From Daphnia pulex (lineage: Eukaryota > Arthropoda > Branchiopoda > Diplostraca > Daphniidae), in the NCBI RefSeq assembly GCF_021134715.1, contig NC_060017.1:3906001-3970000 (forward strand): 64,000 bases of DNA, read 5' to 3'. The notes under the pieces are model-generated. The model was not told where the DNA came from, ran no database searches, and saw only the letters and a list, made by a program, of their open reading frames with translations. How positions within the stretch are numbered: the first letter of the stretch is position 1; every line of letters starts with the position of its first letter. The position numbers and the translations under genes are program-made. Shown here in pieces: positions 23,161-38,100 of this stretch.

Positions 23161-26100
23161 AATTTGAAGTTGTTGACTTGATGGTCGACACACACACCAA
23201 ACAGAAACCTAATCACGAGAATAAAACTTCATAAATATATGCGTGTTGCGCATTAGATGATGATAATAAATGAGAGACTTACATATTTGGAATTCACATT
23301 TTAGGTCCGAGGCGATGGCGCCCGGGGATGAATGGCCAAAACACTTTTCCCCTCTTGATTTGATTTGATTGAATTAAGATGGTTTCGAATTGGATGGAAG
23401 AGACGAAGGATCGCCAGAGCGCGCACGACGAGATCTGAGAGCCGACTGACTAACGTCCAAGAGTTGGCTGGCCTTTTTGAGCCGGACGACGGGCATCCCA
23501 TCAGAGTGCCGCGATGTCAAGGTGTGCTGTGCTTCCCCTCCTCCTATTTTTTTTTTTTTTTATTAACCCCCCCTACCACCTCTACCACCCTGAGGCGAAA
23601 TGCTCCTGCGGGTGCAGCCGGAGAAGAGTCTGTCAAGGGCGGGGCGATAGAGACGCCGGATCCCACCTTTTGTTGGGCGACGTCGTTCCTACTCTGTACC
23701 CTCCTCCAAGCCTCATGCCTACGCCACCCACCACCCACCGACTCCCTTCGCCTGTCGGTCGCCACAGAGAGAGAGTGTCTCTATACGCGTGCACATGTCA
23801 GCATTTGGACTGTCCTGATTGGCGCTGCTCCGCCATCCAATCGAAAAGTAGGGATGTCGACGCTTGCAGCCGCCGCCCGTACACCCCCACCATTTTCACC
23901 GGCGTCGTGCGGCTGCAGAGCCTCTCCCGCACCTAGCAACCGACGCCGGATAACCAACAGAGGAGGAAAAATATAAGCATCAGCTGATCAATCGAGACAT
24001 TTTCTTGTATACGGAGGAAATAACTCGACACTCGTTCAATTCCTCCACCGATATTCATCGATTTATTTAAAAAATAAAACGATTGATAATTTCCGCATTA
24101 AAATTCAAATTGAATTTTTGTTTTTGTAAAAAGCGATTACAGCGCCCGATGATGTTAATAATCAAAATGGAAAATTGAACCAGAAAAGAGGAGGGGAAAT
24201 GTGTGTTGCTGACTCATTCTCCCCCCACCCACCGGCGTTCAACACACAAAAAACGAAAGATAATAGTGCGACACGAGCCACACACACACACGATAAGGGA
24301 GTGTGGACGAAAGCAAATATATATAAGCAGGGGAGGTGAATCAAAAAAGAAGCGATGATTCAACTACGCCCCCCTTCTCTATACTTTTTTGTGGGGGGGA
24401 TAAACTTAAAATATTCCCCCCCACCGACGCCACCGACGCTCATACCGACAGCCTGGCAACATGGCGTTACAGCGCTCGTTTTTTTTTTCTCTTCCATTCT
24501 CTTATCCATGTGGAAATACAAGACACACATTGTGTCTGTGGATGTCGACTGTATGTGTGCAGAAGAAGAGCAGATGTGAAGTCTGTCATGTGGGGGGACG
24601 TCGAGGGGTTCCCCCCTCTCTCTCCCTCCTTTTTGTGTGTGTCGTTGTTTGGGTGATCGCGTGCCCTCATCCTCCCGTTCAGAGAGAGAGGGGACTGAAG
24701 AATAAAGAAGGGGGGGGGGGGGATAGAGGGTTGATGGCGAGTGCCATGACAAAAGCCGCACAACAATCCACCCCTCTTACTGGATGGATGGATGGAAGGC
24801 CCTACACATCAGGCTTATATATATCCGGACCGCACATCGGAACACCGTTCAGATGTTCACGGCAGCACATTCACTCTCTTTTCATTCCACTGCTCTTATA
24901 AAAACGTCAAAAAGGAGAAAAAAGCCATGCAGCAGTAACCCCCCTCATCCATTCTATTCGGCCTCTAATAAACAGCGCACTGGGCATATATACACACGTT
25001 AATGGCGAAAACGTACATATAGTATACTGGATACACTATTCACTTGTAAAAAAAGAGGAAAACGTTGAAGAGGACTTTTGAATGAACGAGTGCTACGGTA
25101 TGATACTATATGTAGCTTGAATATGTATGTATGCATATGGTCGTGTCGACAACAGCTGCTCCTATTTGACGAAATAACAACACACATTCGCCGGCGGTTA
25201 TTTCATTTTTCCACATCCCAAAATAGAGAACTTCAGTAAAAATCTATTCTCTCCTAATCATGTACTCTTAATTGATTTCTCAATTGGATGATTTGACGAA
25301 CGGTTTCTATTAAATTATTTTGAATTTAGGAGCCGGTCTAAATTAGGAGCTATAATATGAGTGGCGTCTGGAGGCGTATTAAACAGCCCCCTTGGAAGAA
25401 AACCCCCCCATCCCAAGATTCTGTGGGGTGGACGGGAGAAACTTGAAAGGAAAGCGCCTCCCCTTTGCAGGAGCTCTCAAGGCGTTCGAACTCCTGTCTC
25501 CGCCAATGGGCGACAGGAGGGGGCTCCTGTGTGTGATGCTACGCGGCGCTATATCCTTCGGCATCCCGCCCGTCTTGCCTCGACCTTCTTTTTTCCTTGG
25601 AAGAACTCAATTCCGTCGAGTTGCGTCGTCATCCAATCGGCGAACGCGGCGGCGCGGCTCCCAAGGAGCTGCTGTACAAATCTTTAGGCGAATTCCGACG
25701 CAGGGTATTGGTCAGGAGCCTCTCTGATTCCATTATCACTCCGTTATTAAGTTCCTTTCGTCTGTCTAGAAATAGCTGGATTGGCTGCTGGATGTTACAA
25801 CAGCGTCTCCAAGGCGTCGGCATCTTGAGAGTTCCACCAGCGAATCCCGCCAAGGAGCCTTGGATGAATTCTATAACGTTGTGGATCGTTTCCATTGGTT
25901 CAACCGTTTGAATTTCAGATTTAATGAAGGGGCTGCTGAATTATCCGTTGGTGAACTAATAGAGGCTTAAACCAATATTTGATTGATGTCGGTTGAGGGA
26001 AACGAGCAGAATGCCGTTGGTCGGTCCGCAACGGTTTTCCACCCACCACCATCAACATCCATCGCAATAACAAAAGAAATAAACGGAAATAAAGCCCAGC

Positions 26101-29100
26101 CAGCATCAAAATGATCGTTGGGGCAGAAGCATCAGCATCCCTTATATTATCTTCTATATGTGTGTTGTGGGGGAGTAGTTTATTTTGTTCATATATAGGA
26201 GCACGGGCGCGTGCAACAGAAGAGCTAATGCTTTGGCTGGTTATGATAATGGCCTGCTGCCAGCCGCATCTGCAAGCTGCATCCTCCCGTCTGATGGAAT
26301 GACCGTTGCGGCAAGGTGCGAGCTCATTCGTCCAACGGAATCTGTGAGCGCCGAATATACAAAACAATCTGCGCCCGGTCTGCCGTGAACAACAAACTCT
26401 ACACGCATCTATATAGGTGGGTGGTGGGTGGGGGATCAACAGCAGCAGCAGTCAGCATCAACGAGATAAATGATGGCAACAGCTGCCGTCCTCCTCAACA
26501 GCATCACTTGCGCATAGACGACTGGGTCGACTGGGTGATGGTGGGGGAATCAACAGGAGGGGTGGGCAGCGTGACTGTTATCCACCCTCTGGCGCCCCCT
26601 CCACCCCCGATTACAGACGTCCCTTTCCATCTCTCAATTCTCCTTCGTTATTTCTCTCTAGCTATAAAAAAACAAACAAAACAAATGACAAATCTAAAGG
26701 AATAATGCATAAATATGTCTAACGCGACATACGCCAAAAGTCATTCCCCCCAGCGATGGCTTATTGTATATTCTCTTTTATGTTTATAAACTTCGTCATC
26801 TGCTTTTTTCCATCGGATTGTGTATATGGCGCACGAGCGCAGGATATAGAGTGAAGGTGGCGGAGGATTTATATTCATGGATTTCGTACTGCCATATGTG
26901 CGCATTTGACTGGGGAGCAGCTATACAAATGGCTGTCTCTCTATCTCCTTTTTTGGGGGTGGTTGTTGTTGTTGTTGTTGTTAACCTCCTGGCGAATCGC
27001 GACCGCTGTGCTGGCATGCGCACGTACTACTTCCCGAAACCTGTCGGAAATGTGCAGCTGCTCTTCTACCAAGCAGCAGTCTCGGCGTATTATTAAAATA
27101 TGCTGGTACAGAAAAACGAAACAAGCTACTGCTGCTGCTGCTGGTGCACAGCACACATCAGCTGATTAGGAAGCTCTCCAAATGTTCATGCCGATGCTCC
27201 TGCATGTTGCCTATATTAACGGCTTCGACCCTCATTTTCATCGGTGACGTGTATTAGCCACCCAACCAAAAAATGGTGAGCTATTAATGTCAAAGACCTC
27301 AAACGGCTGCACTTGAAAAGCTAACATGCATCGATATAGGGGCATATTTATAGAAACCCGAAAGGTGGTGATATTCTTGTTATCTGACGGCATTTCATCT
27401 CGTTTGGTTTTTAAAATGATATACACGCAGCTGTTAGTGTTGCATATCATCAGGAACAGTCTGCTCCATTTTGGTTTTAAATGATGAAGGTTTCGTTATC
27501 ATACAAATGTTTAAGTTGGGTTTTGTTGAGCTTTCATTTGATAGTATTATGACATGTAGAAGAAGAAATAGATGTAGACAAGAATTCCATCACTGGCTGG
27601 GAATAAAAAATATCAGTCGATTCACTCCAATCTATATAACAATGAGAACAATGGCCACCGAGACCATCAAGTTGATCATTAACTGTTGTGGTATATAACG
27701 ATGATGCTGCTGGTTCACTCGAGAGAAAAGAGGCTAAAAATGTGATAGATATAGGGCCTCCTCAATTGCTCTAGAGTTATCGTCAATAGATCAAACGGCC
27801 ATCATTCACCTCATGCAGACCTCCATAAAAGACAGAAATTGAAAAGCAGCACAGCGTTACTATCCAGGATATGGATAGCCCCCCACATATAGGCGCTCAC
27901 GTATTAAACAGTCTTATCAGATGAAATTGTTGCTGCTGCTGTGTATCAAGTGAACTGTGCCATAGTCGCTTTTCGACTGCTATGGCGGGATATACTCCAC
28001 CCTTGAGCCGGCAGCAGTGCAATGTTCGTTATAGACTGTTGCAACAGCAACAATATATAATATCATATCATAAGAGACCTCTACAATAAGCACGAAATAA
28101 CCCGCATCGTCGTACATCGATGAGCAGCAGCCCCGCATCGATGGTACCGCCGTTCGTCTATAGCTATACACAACAGGCGTCGCCTGTATTATAAGCAATT
28201 ATCTCAGAGAGTCGTGTATTTATTGCATCCGCATAGTATAGTAGTAGACTATATAATCCTCGATAGGAAAAGATTGGAAGGCTTGCTTCCATTTCGGTTC
28301 AAACGAGATCGGTTCGTGATAAAAATACTAAAAATGTATGAAATAAAGATTATTAGTTGCTTGACATAAATTGACGTCAGAAATAATAGGAGTTTGTTCC
28401 ACAACTGTTAACAACATTCCTGGCCTGCCCATCTTCCGTTATATGTAAGGATTATGTAAACTCAACCGCTCATATAATCCTTAAAGATGTTAAAACCGCT
28501 TTCAACTTGAACAGTATTATTAATAGTTATACAATGTCTTACTATGGTTTCATTTCACACCATCAGAGTTAAAACAAAACTGAGACAGAAGTTAAACTGA
28601 GGGGAGGGAAACATGTGTGGTGGTGTACGTACACCACAGCAGGTATACACAGTCATTCGATCAATACATACACACACACACTCTACGTAGCGCATGTAAT
28701 AAAAATCACGGAAATCCTAGAAAAGAAAAAGAGAAATTCTAGAAAATATGAGAGGAAACGCCGAACAAGAAAATGCCGAACCGAAAAAATTCGAGCAGCC
28801 ATCAAAAGTAATTCGGAAATACATAACAAAAAAGGGGAAGTAGAAACGGGGGATTAGATAAGCAAACGGTGTCAGCAGAGTATATAGGGTGAGAGGGGGG
28901 TGCTGATGGTAATATGCTCGTGCCGGATTCCAGTGCACCTGGTTATTTTATGTATATTATTCAGGTTTGAGAGAGAGGGTCGGTTTGCTACTGGTAACCA
29001 CACACGTCATTTCACTTCCGAAATCCTACACAAACCGGAGACAACCTTCTCTCTCGTCTCCTTTTCCCTCGCTCTTAAGCAGTTGATTCCCCCCATTCCA

Positions 29101-32100
29101 TTTCACTCCCCCCTTGCAGCACCTTGAGGCCACTCAATGATGATGACGTAATATTAAACAAAAAAATATTAGCTATATACTATTGTACGATAGTTATATA
29201 AGAATAAAACTACATAATTAATTATCGACATGTGTCAACCCAATTAGAGTTATATAGGCATAACAGTAATGTTATGTCATGTGTACAAGTAATGTTCTAT
29301 TAGCCTAGGCTATTACAATGAATAACAATTTCTTTCAGAAAGTGTTGCAAAGGCGATTGCTGGAAACACATGCGGAAACATGTGGTTGCATCAGGAACAA
29401 GGTATTCGTTGTTGTGTGTGAGAGCTGTGATAGCGGATATACAATACTTCCCCGTATTGCATACAGTTCTTTTCAGGCTACTTGTATACTATACACGCAG
29501 GAGAGCTGAGGACGGCGCACCTCAAGTTATTATCATACGGGTTCCTTCCGCAATGGGAAACGGAAACAAATATGATTATACACGTTTGTTTTCGCTCCTT
29601 CTTTTTTTTTACTTCCTTTCTTCTTTTTTTCCCAGTAGAACATCACAATTTTTAAAATAACTAAACAATTGTTTAAGGGTAAGATGATGTTGAGTGACGG
29701 GACCGGAACTATAAACTTATATACCTTACATTGTCCACGGTGATTTCCGCTATTTCACGAAATGTGTATTGGAAAGAGCGGCCTGGCTCTTATGTGATAG
29801 AACGCTGGTCATAGTTTCTGAGAATAATATTCGAATTTCGTATTGGAGGGAAAATGTGAACAATTTACAGCTATAAAAACTAATGAACTATTATTTAATT
29901 TTATATTTAGATTATATGGCGGTTCATTCGTGAAATTTTAATTAAGCCACTCCGCATCGCTGTTTGATAGCCACCATGAGCATATAGCTTTTTCCCGTTT
30001 ACTCGTTATAAACGTTTGTATTTCTGCAATAAATGGAAATATTTTCATAGATTTCCAAGAAATCCTTCTCGATCCAGCCATTCCTTACACTTATACTTTT
30101 TTCATGCCCGCTCGCTTGTTGCCCTGTCAAATATGATGGGAAAAATAAAGACGTGTTATTCCTGCATATCAACCAAGTTTTTAACAGCAATTCTTGAGTG
30201 ACGTACTATACGGTGTCTAACATTCTGTGCATGCAAAAGCTGAGCTAGATATCGCGCGACTGCATCCAAGCCCTGACTTGTCAACCGTGTTACGCCCTGC
30301 ACGACATGATCATTAGACATATCCTACGCGCGATGAAACATGCAGAACGATACACACCATATAGCCTATATATCCTATATACAGCACACAATATAGATAT
30401 TGCCATTCTGCTCATAACGCCAGCACAAGTTTCACCAGGGGGAAGAAGTTTCTCTCTGCTGGATGATCCTGGACAGCATCGGGGCTCATGTAGCTGTTGC
30501 TGGACATGGGGGTCAAGGGTGTCAAGGGGGTGACGGGAATTACGTTCGAGAAATAGATGGTCGAATCATTAGCGAACTCTTATCGACGATGCGTCACGCC
30601 GTCGCCCAGGTAACTCTATACCCCATCGGTGCCAGTGGGGGCCGCCCGGCACAGATGCTGACGCGTACGGCCACCACCACCATCACCACGATGATGGGGC
30701 GCCCAACTGATGGCAGATGATCTCAATTGTCGTATATCTTCCAACAGCAGCACTCGGCTGTGTGTACCTTGGCTTCATCGACGTCTCGTTTTACTTTGGT
30801 GCGCCATTGTTATGGATGGAGTGAGCGAGAGAGAGAGAGAGAAAAATGGAAGATGAGCCAACATACTTGGCAGATCATTTTACTTTTTGGTTCTGACGGC
30901 GCGGCTTTTCACATCCTCCGATGTCAGCCCATCAGCACCTCATCATCGCCAGAGTAATTGTTATGGCCGCCTTTTACACAACAACACGGCCGCGCACGGA
31001 GCCTATTATATAGCATTATTATGGGCCGTAATCACCTGACATTGTTTGCCGCACTCTTTGACGTCCTCATCTTATTGTGCCATGTTGTATTAGTGGGAAG
31101 AAAAATCACTAGACCAATCATGCGTGTGTGTGTTTGGTAGAAATGTCTTGGTTTGGAATCAAACACAATAAAAGACAAAAAGCTTATACGGTCGAACGGA
31201 TTAGTTACTCTTTAAGATTGCGGGAATCTCAGTGATCGATGTGGCAATGCCGGTGCTAATGAAGCTGATCAGTCGGTCTGTGTACGTGTATCGAGACTTT
31301 TGTGTAAATATTCCATGTCTGGCGACAGTATATAATTAAAAATTGGTGGATGATAAGCAGGCGTCTATTAGTATTTCAGTGTACGACGCAATGTAAAACG
31401 AAGTAGTTGTAGTAGACGGGTGCAAGATTACGCCAGTATACCGTTGGAAAATGTAGCATATGTTTGCCCACCTGACGTCCAAAAGGCTCATTCATCACGA
31501 TGTCAAAACCTTATCCATGGGCAACCTTTACTTTTTTTTAAAAAAAAGCACCTATATTCAAATAGGTGCGCAGGCTGGGCCTTATCTCTCTATTTTGTCA
31601 TGATCATGGAGACCACTGAATCATCACGCGTCTGTATATATATGAACCATTTTTCACAGTTGCTATCCAAGGCAGCCCTCTTTTAATCCAGGGCTGGCTA
31701 CATGTGTGTAACATGTAGGTCTTGTATATTCTATTATGAAGAGAGTACTTGTACTACAGTGAAGAATAGCGAAGTTTGTTTAATGATGTACATTCTTTTG
31801 ATCTTGTTGTCGGATGTTGGATTGCTGATTTCTATGTAAAACGAGAGAAACGTGATTAATCGTCAACAATGACTTCACGTGCCCGCCATGTAATAAACTA
31901 AAAGAGTTGAAGTGAAAATCCGAACTTAATTGTGATAGAAATTCTGCGGTTGACAGCACATTTCCCTCTTGACGTGTCAAATATAAATGTCTAGGTTGAT
32001 TGGTGACCAAACGGTGACTCGTAAGTCTTTCTATGGTGACACTTGACAAGGTGCAACACGTCGTTCTTATATCCCCCTATCCCTCCTTATCTCTTATTTT

Positions 32101-35100
32101 TACTATATATAGTGATGATGGTCAACCACAGACGACCGACTTTTCCTATAGACCGGTCAAAAGATAGTATATCTGGTGGACGCGGACCGTACCACACAAA
32201 TAGGCTGCTGGCAGGGCTGGCAGGCTCTGAAATCTTTTTTTTTCTTTTCCCCCGTTGATCTTTTATTCGCCGCTAATGAGGCCCTTTTCGAGTGGCAGTC
32301 CAAGCCCGAATGAGGGTCTCCTGCTGTGGCGTACCATTTTTCTAGCAGCTTGAGAGAGCAAAAAAAAACCTTAGCCAATTAGACTCGGGGAGAAAACCCT
32401 GGACGGCCCATCACCTCGCGCGGATGATGAGCATCACGCAGTTGACATACAAAATTGCTCGGTATAGACGTCTGGTTGATATGTAATGAGGACCTTTTTT
32501 CGTTCCCATAGGCTCTATATGTGCTGCCGGGCGCGTTTCCGACCACATCACTACCAGCATCATCAACGCTTTTCTATAATGGCGATCGTTTTGACATTGG
32601 TGAACGCATCAGAATGGATGAGCAAAGGGGAGTGATTTAAGCTACTTTTTGATTTCTATTTCGGCTACTTTTCTTTTGGGTTGTCGCCTTATTCAGCGTT
32701 CGACGCATAACTTTTATTGCGAGAATGTGCTCTGAAGCGTGAACGGTCAATGTGTCGTCACACAAGTGGCTATATGCGCTGTCCGTTATTCCAGTTCCAG
32801 CAAGGCAACGGAACGCAATAGCAGCGAGGTCATTATCCATTTGTTTCTTATATAACCTATCAAACACGTGACACAATAAGAAAACGCAATGACAGCTACT
32901 ATTAGCCGTGATTGAATTGCAGAAGATAATTTTTCCAATAAATCGACACCCAACCAAGACCATAGTGGCTTTTGTATACCTAGCTTACACAAGTTCATTT
33001 ACTTACAGAATAACTATATTGGAGGATAGCAATAGCTCGAAACATACCCGAGAACAGCATATGTGAGCCTGGCTGCCTAGGGGATACATTGGCATACCGC
33101 ATACCATTAGCAATCCGAGTCTGCCCGTGTGCGCTAATGATGTTCCAGCACGCCAGGGAACCACAGAATGTGTAACCTATATAAGTCCTATGCTATAACA
33201 CACTAGTAAATGTCACAGTGTCGTATATAAATAAATTCGATACAGACCTGCCGGAGCTATACGCTAATTTATGCTAAGAATAACTTAAATTTGCTTTCAC
33301 GGAAAAGTATATAGCGGTATATAGATAAGGTGTGCAGATGTTGATGGTTTGTGCGTCTGACCTTTCATAATTTCAATATCAAACTGAACTCTCTCAATAC
33401 TACTCATTCGAGCAATTTTTTAAAATTTAATTTATGTAATGAGTTTGAAGCTCACATTTCGTTTTATAAGCCCTTATTTAATAACCGACAATACCCTGCT
33501 GTATGTTTATACAATAAGGAAGGATGATGGGAGATTCCGAATGAATTGAACTTATGGGATAAGAAAGATTACAGTTTTCGTTCAATCGCTCAAAGACAGA
33601 TATCAAAGAGTTTCGAATCACGAAGGCATCAGCCAATCCTGGGAAATCTCTGTTCGCATTTGAAAAAGAAACCTTTCACGAGCACAAGTCTAACTGGTAG
33701 GTATACATCCCTTGGCTATAAAATAAGAGTCCACCACAATATGAATAACCTAATCAAGTCTTTCTTTTGTCATCACACACGATAAGCTGCTATTGCTTTC
33801 CAATCAAATGAAATGCATTGTGTACACTTATGGCAAGGTCTAGCTTTCAAGGCAACTGGTGGACGAGACAACCGTTGGTTTTTCAGACTCTAAGAACCTT
33901 TGCATCATGGCTCCTATTGGTTCCTATCTGACAATCGATTGAAATGACAATAGACGGATCGCGTCTTTAAACCTTTGACGTCGACGTGCGTTGACTTATA
34001 TGCCAATGCGTGGCCACGTAAAAGCCCAGACTATTTCTGTTTGTATTAGTAGACTAAATATACGTAAGCGGGGGAAAATAAAAAGGAAAAACCAATTACG
34101 CACAATCCTGTGTTGAATGCCACAATTGCTTCAGCTTCTCTTTCTTTTGATGCTCGGCTGTAATATTAAGTTCAGGCTCTCTGTATAGGCCTGAACGCCG
34201 CGAATTTGAATAGGCCTACAGCGTTTTGTACATCCCCCTTCCCGGCGTAGTACATAATAGCGTCATGTAATCATGAATCGGTGCAGAGGTAGATCTAATC
34301 GGGATTAAGATGATGGCGCACGTGCCAAGGCCTACACATGGCTGGAGCACTACGCAAGACAAACTCATCCGTGCAGTTATTAAAATTATTAAAATATTCC
34401 AATAACGTAACAACTACTTTTTGGCGATTCATACGTCATAAACCGTAGCTGGTGTAGTAAAACTAAGGTCGAAATGTTTTTGTTTTCAAATTCGCGCGGT
34501 GACCACCCTGCCTCCTATTTTTCTCACCCATCCCCCTGTACCTTTTCAGTCGCCATCATGGATTTTCATCCCGCAGAAAGAACCTTGGGGATGGGAGAGA
34601 AATCAGGTAAGGTTTTTTCGTTCTCTACCTTTTCGCGAAAAAGGTGTACAAAACCTAATTTGAATATTTTTGTACAGGAATCGTTGTAGGAAAACAAATC
34701 TGGGCTTCACACTTTTTTTTTAAATATTAAAAAAAAAAATGGTAATTGTGTTTTTTATTATTTGATTTTCTCTCACTATTTTTTGCTTGAAACACATGTT
34801 GTCTATTTTCAAATATTGTCAGGATCGTTTTGGCTTAATTAGAAAACTCAAAAAATACGCAGAAGTCAATCAAGTCATGATCCATGAAAGGAGAATTCTA
34901 GGAAAGGTGAATTTTCAGGCTTTTTTAAAACTATAGCTCTCCCTAATATCACCTTGATATACTTCCGTACATCTCTGCTAGACAATAGGAACACGCGTAC
35001 GCTGGGCGACAAAGCACTCACTGTGTAAAAAAGTACGGGAGTTGTACCAGTAAAAGATCTATACAGAGTATAGAAGGCCTGTATGTAGTTGTGTGCTATA

Positions 35101-38100
35101 CTCGTGTAACCCGCCTGTATGTGACCGATGACTATAAGTTTGAGTGATCTGGTCTCATCCATGGGTCTATAGGGGCCTCAGAGGACGCATGCAACGAAGC
35201 GAGAATCCAGTGGAGCCGAATGTTACTAGGCGAAATCCAGTGCTACGTTATGCGAGCGGCGCGTGTCTAGCTCTCTCGCTCGTCGATGTATAACGAGCAC
35301 TCGACCATTTTTAATCTTTTCAATCGCCTACATTATTCAGCTGGTAGGACGATGTCAAATAGGCGCTAGTATATAACATGGAGCCCATAGTGACCAATGG
35401 AACTATGCAATGCAGCTTAAACTCAAACTGATTTCAAGGTACCCAAACGGCCCATTAATTTCAAATTAGTCGTACTACCCAAAATTGGGTTTCATTCCGC
35501 GGTAATAATTCCTTATAAATGCATAATGATTTGTGTCAACAGTTTTAAAAAGGCATCGAGTATTTCTGTCACATTTCGGTTCATCAATCACGAGTGGTAA
35601 TGTATATGCGTGAGCCTGCGGGCTATAACCCGATGAACTGGTTCTATTCGTCGACGTGATTTTTTCACGATGACATGTTTCCCAGCATCTTTTTTTTTTT
35701 CATTCTGCCTGGTGGCACTGATGAAGAAGCCAATCTACCATGTGGAGATAACTGGGGGGCTGACAATCGTTCCCTAGCACCGGCCGCGGCGGCGTGGGCA
35801 AATCGAGACGCTCTCGGATTTGATGAGCTGACGATGATCAAGTCATCAGTTCACAGGCGGCGCATCACGCTCCATGAAACTGCCTGATGCTGGTGGTGGG
35901 ATATGCCGCACGCGGTAAGTTTATTACTCGCGCCCAGCCAGCCGAAAAAGAAGATGAGAACACACGGCAGCAGCAGAGGAGATCAACCCAATCAAAAGAA
36001 AACTCTAAAAGACCCTGAACAGGAAAAAGATGAGACCGGTAGAGCAAAATATTCCCGGCGCGTGTACATGTGTGCTGCTCCAGCACACACAAAGGATCGC
36101 CAGCGAATCAAATGCAGCAGCATAGCAAATAGTTGCTGGCTCCTACCTTGTTTTCTATATACCTACAATCCTCTCTTTTAAGTTTCTGTTAGACTTTCTT
36201 TTTTCCTCCCCAGCATCTCTTGCATGTGTACGAGGAATCGGGGGGTGGGTGGGTGTGTGGATGCGACAAGAGAACATTTTCAATTAGGGACATTCCGATT
36301 CGGCGGCTGGCTCTCACCAGGGTTCAACCAACCAATTACACAGCGCACATACATATATGAAGCTAGCTCCTCCGCCGTCGTGTGTGTTATATACCTGTCG
36401 TCAAACGACATAGCCCGTCCCGCATGCCGAATAAATAACACGCAACAAGTCAATATGTGGCGTGCACGCTGCGCCCGAGATGGAGAGCAGCAGCACATGC
36501 ACCAGTAAGCCCCGCCAACTATGACGGGTATTCAGTATTGACTATTGAGTGCATTTCAGTTAAACAAGTGTGTTGCTATTGAAAGCGGCAGCTGACAATT
36601 CCTTTTCTTATAGGTCGTGTGTTGTCGACTCTCAAATAGCGACGACGTTAAATTTAATGTCAACCATTTTAATTCGACACGAATCTATTGTCAATAATAT
36701 ACTTTTAATTGACGTTTGATGAATGGCCGAGATATTCATGTACCGACTTTTTAGGAAATATCATTTCAATTTATTATAAAACACTTGTTATACCGGTGTA
36801 TACATCACCGGTGTGTGTGTCGACTGCCGTGCTTTATGAATTGATAAATTTTTGATACGCGCAAGCCAGAATCATGTAAGCTTATTTATGTACGATCAAC
36901 CTCGTTGTATTGTTGTACGTGCAGACTTTCGGACCGCACCGACGACGCCACTTTCCGATGCAGAAATAAAGCCTGTAGCCCCGTCCTTTTCTTTCCATTC
37001 CATTTAGGAGGCCTACATACACACATCCAGAGAGTGGCTTATTGATTATTCATGTTTGACGATGAAAGATTGAATAATCTACCCTCGTTATACCCTCGAC
37101 TCTGTGCTGTGCCGACTCAATCCCCCCCCCCCCAAGAAGAGTGGAAAAGAAAGGGATTTGTCTGCAACATTGCTTCCGCTTTGGTTGCCTTTTCTTTTTT
37201 CCTTAATATACATCGGATGTCGTCTTTTTTCTATGCATATTTAAACTTAGCAGCACAGGATAGATCCGTAAAACGCTGAAGCTTGAGCGGAGATAGCCGC
37301 CGCGGTCCCAGTGCATAGCGTCTGGGGAGTGAGTGGGGCTTCATATAGGCAACAGGCAGTTCGACAGCACCTACACGACGACGCTGACCCTGTATGATGA
37401 TGTGCGGGGTTTGTTGGATCGACGGGGACTCTGTTTCTCTGTGTGTTTATAATGCAGCAGCAGCAGCAGAGAGATCCTAGAAGGATACAGCGGAGCTTGA
37501 GCCCACCTCCCTAAGGAGTCAATATAGATACAAGTACAAAGGCGGAATAGCACACCACCCACATGGGCACAAACATTCATGATCCCAACTTTCATCCAAG
37601 TCCATCGTGCTGTGGCCGACACACTGGAAACAGCAACAGCTTTATACAGTCACGCCGATGCATTTGAATGCTCAGGTACTATAATCAAATCACAATTTGT
37701 AAAATATTCAAAATGGATATAACAGCAAAACAATTCAGATTTTGAGAACATACGTAAGCACACATGTACGCAATCGTCGAGGACAATACGCATATACATT
37801 TAACTCCTATTTAAAAAAAAAATGTGGGCGGACAACGCATGTGCACGTATATGCACGTACGCGCACGGTATACATGCTACAGTTTATGATTCGGCGATAT
37901 AGAGAGAGAAGCTGTAGACTATATACAAGATACTGCGATTAGAAGCTGGTTGACTGCCTGTTGCCAAAGGACGAGCAACAGAGCTCACTTTGGCTGCTGT
38001 GCTGAGCTTTCCTTTTTATAGACGATAAAAAGGGGAGAGAAAAAAAAATTAAAAATTGTATGACAGCTAGCTAGCTCGTTAAAAACATATAAACGAGATA

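Noticed and set aside
30463-30720. Gly/His-rich plus-strand frames (a GHHHHHHDDG run) and an opposing Pro/Ser-rich minus-strand frame
   Set aside because: Short, low-complexity, open in several frames because of local GC richness; no splice context.
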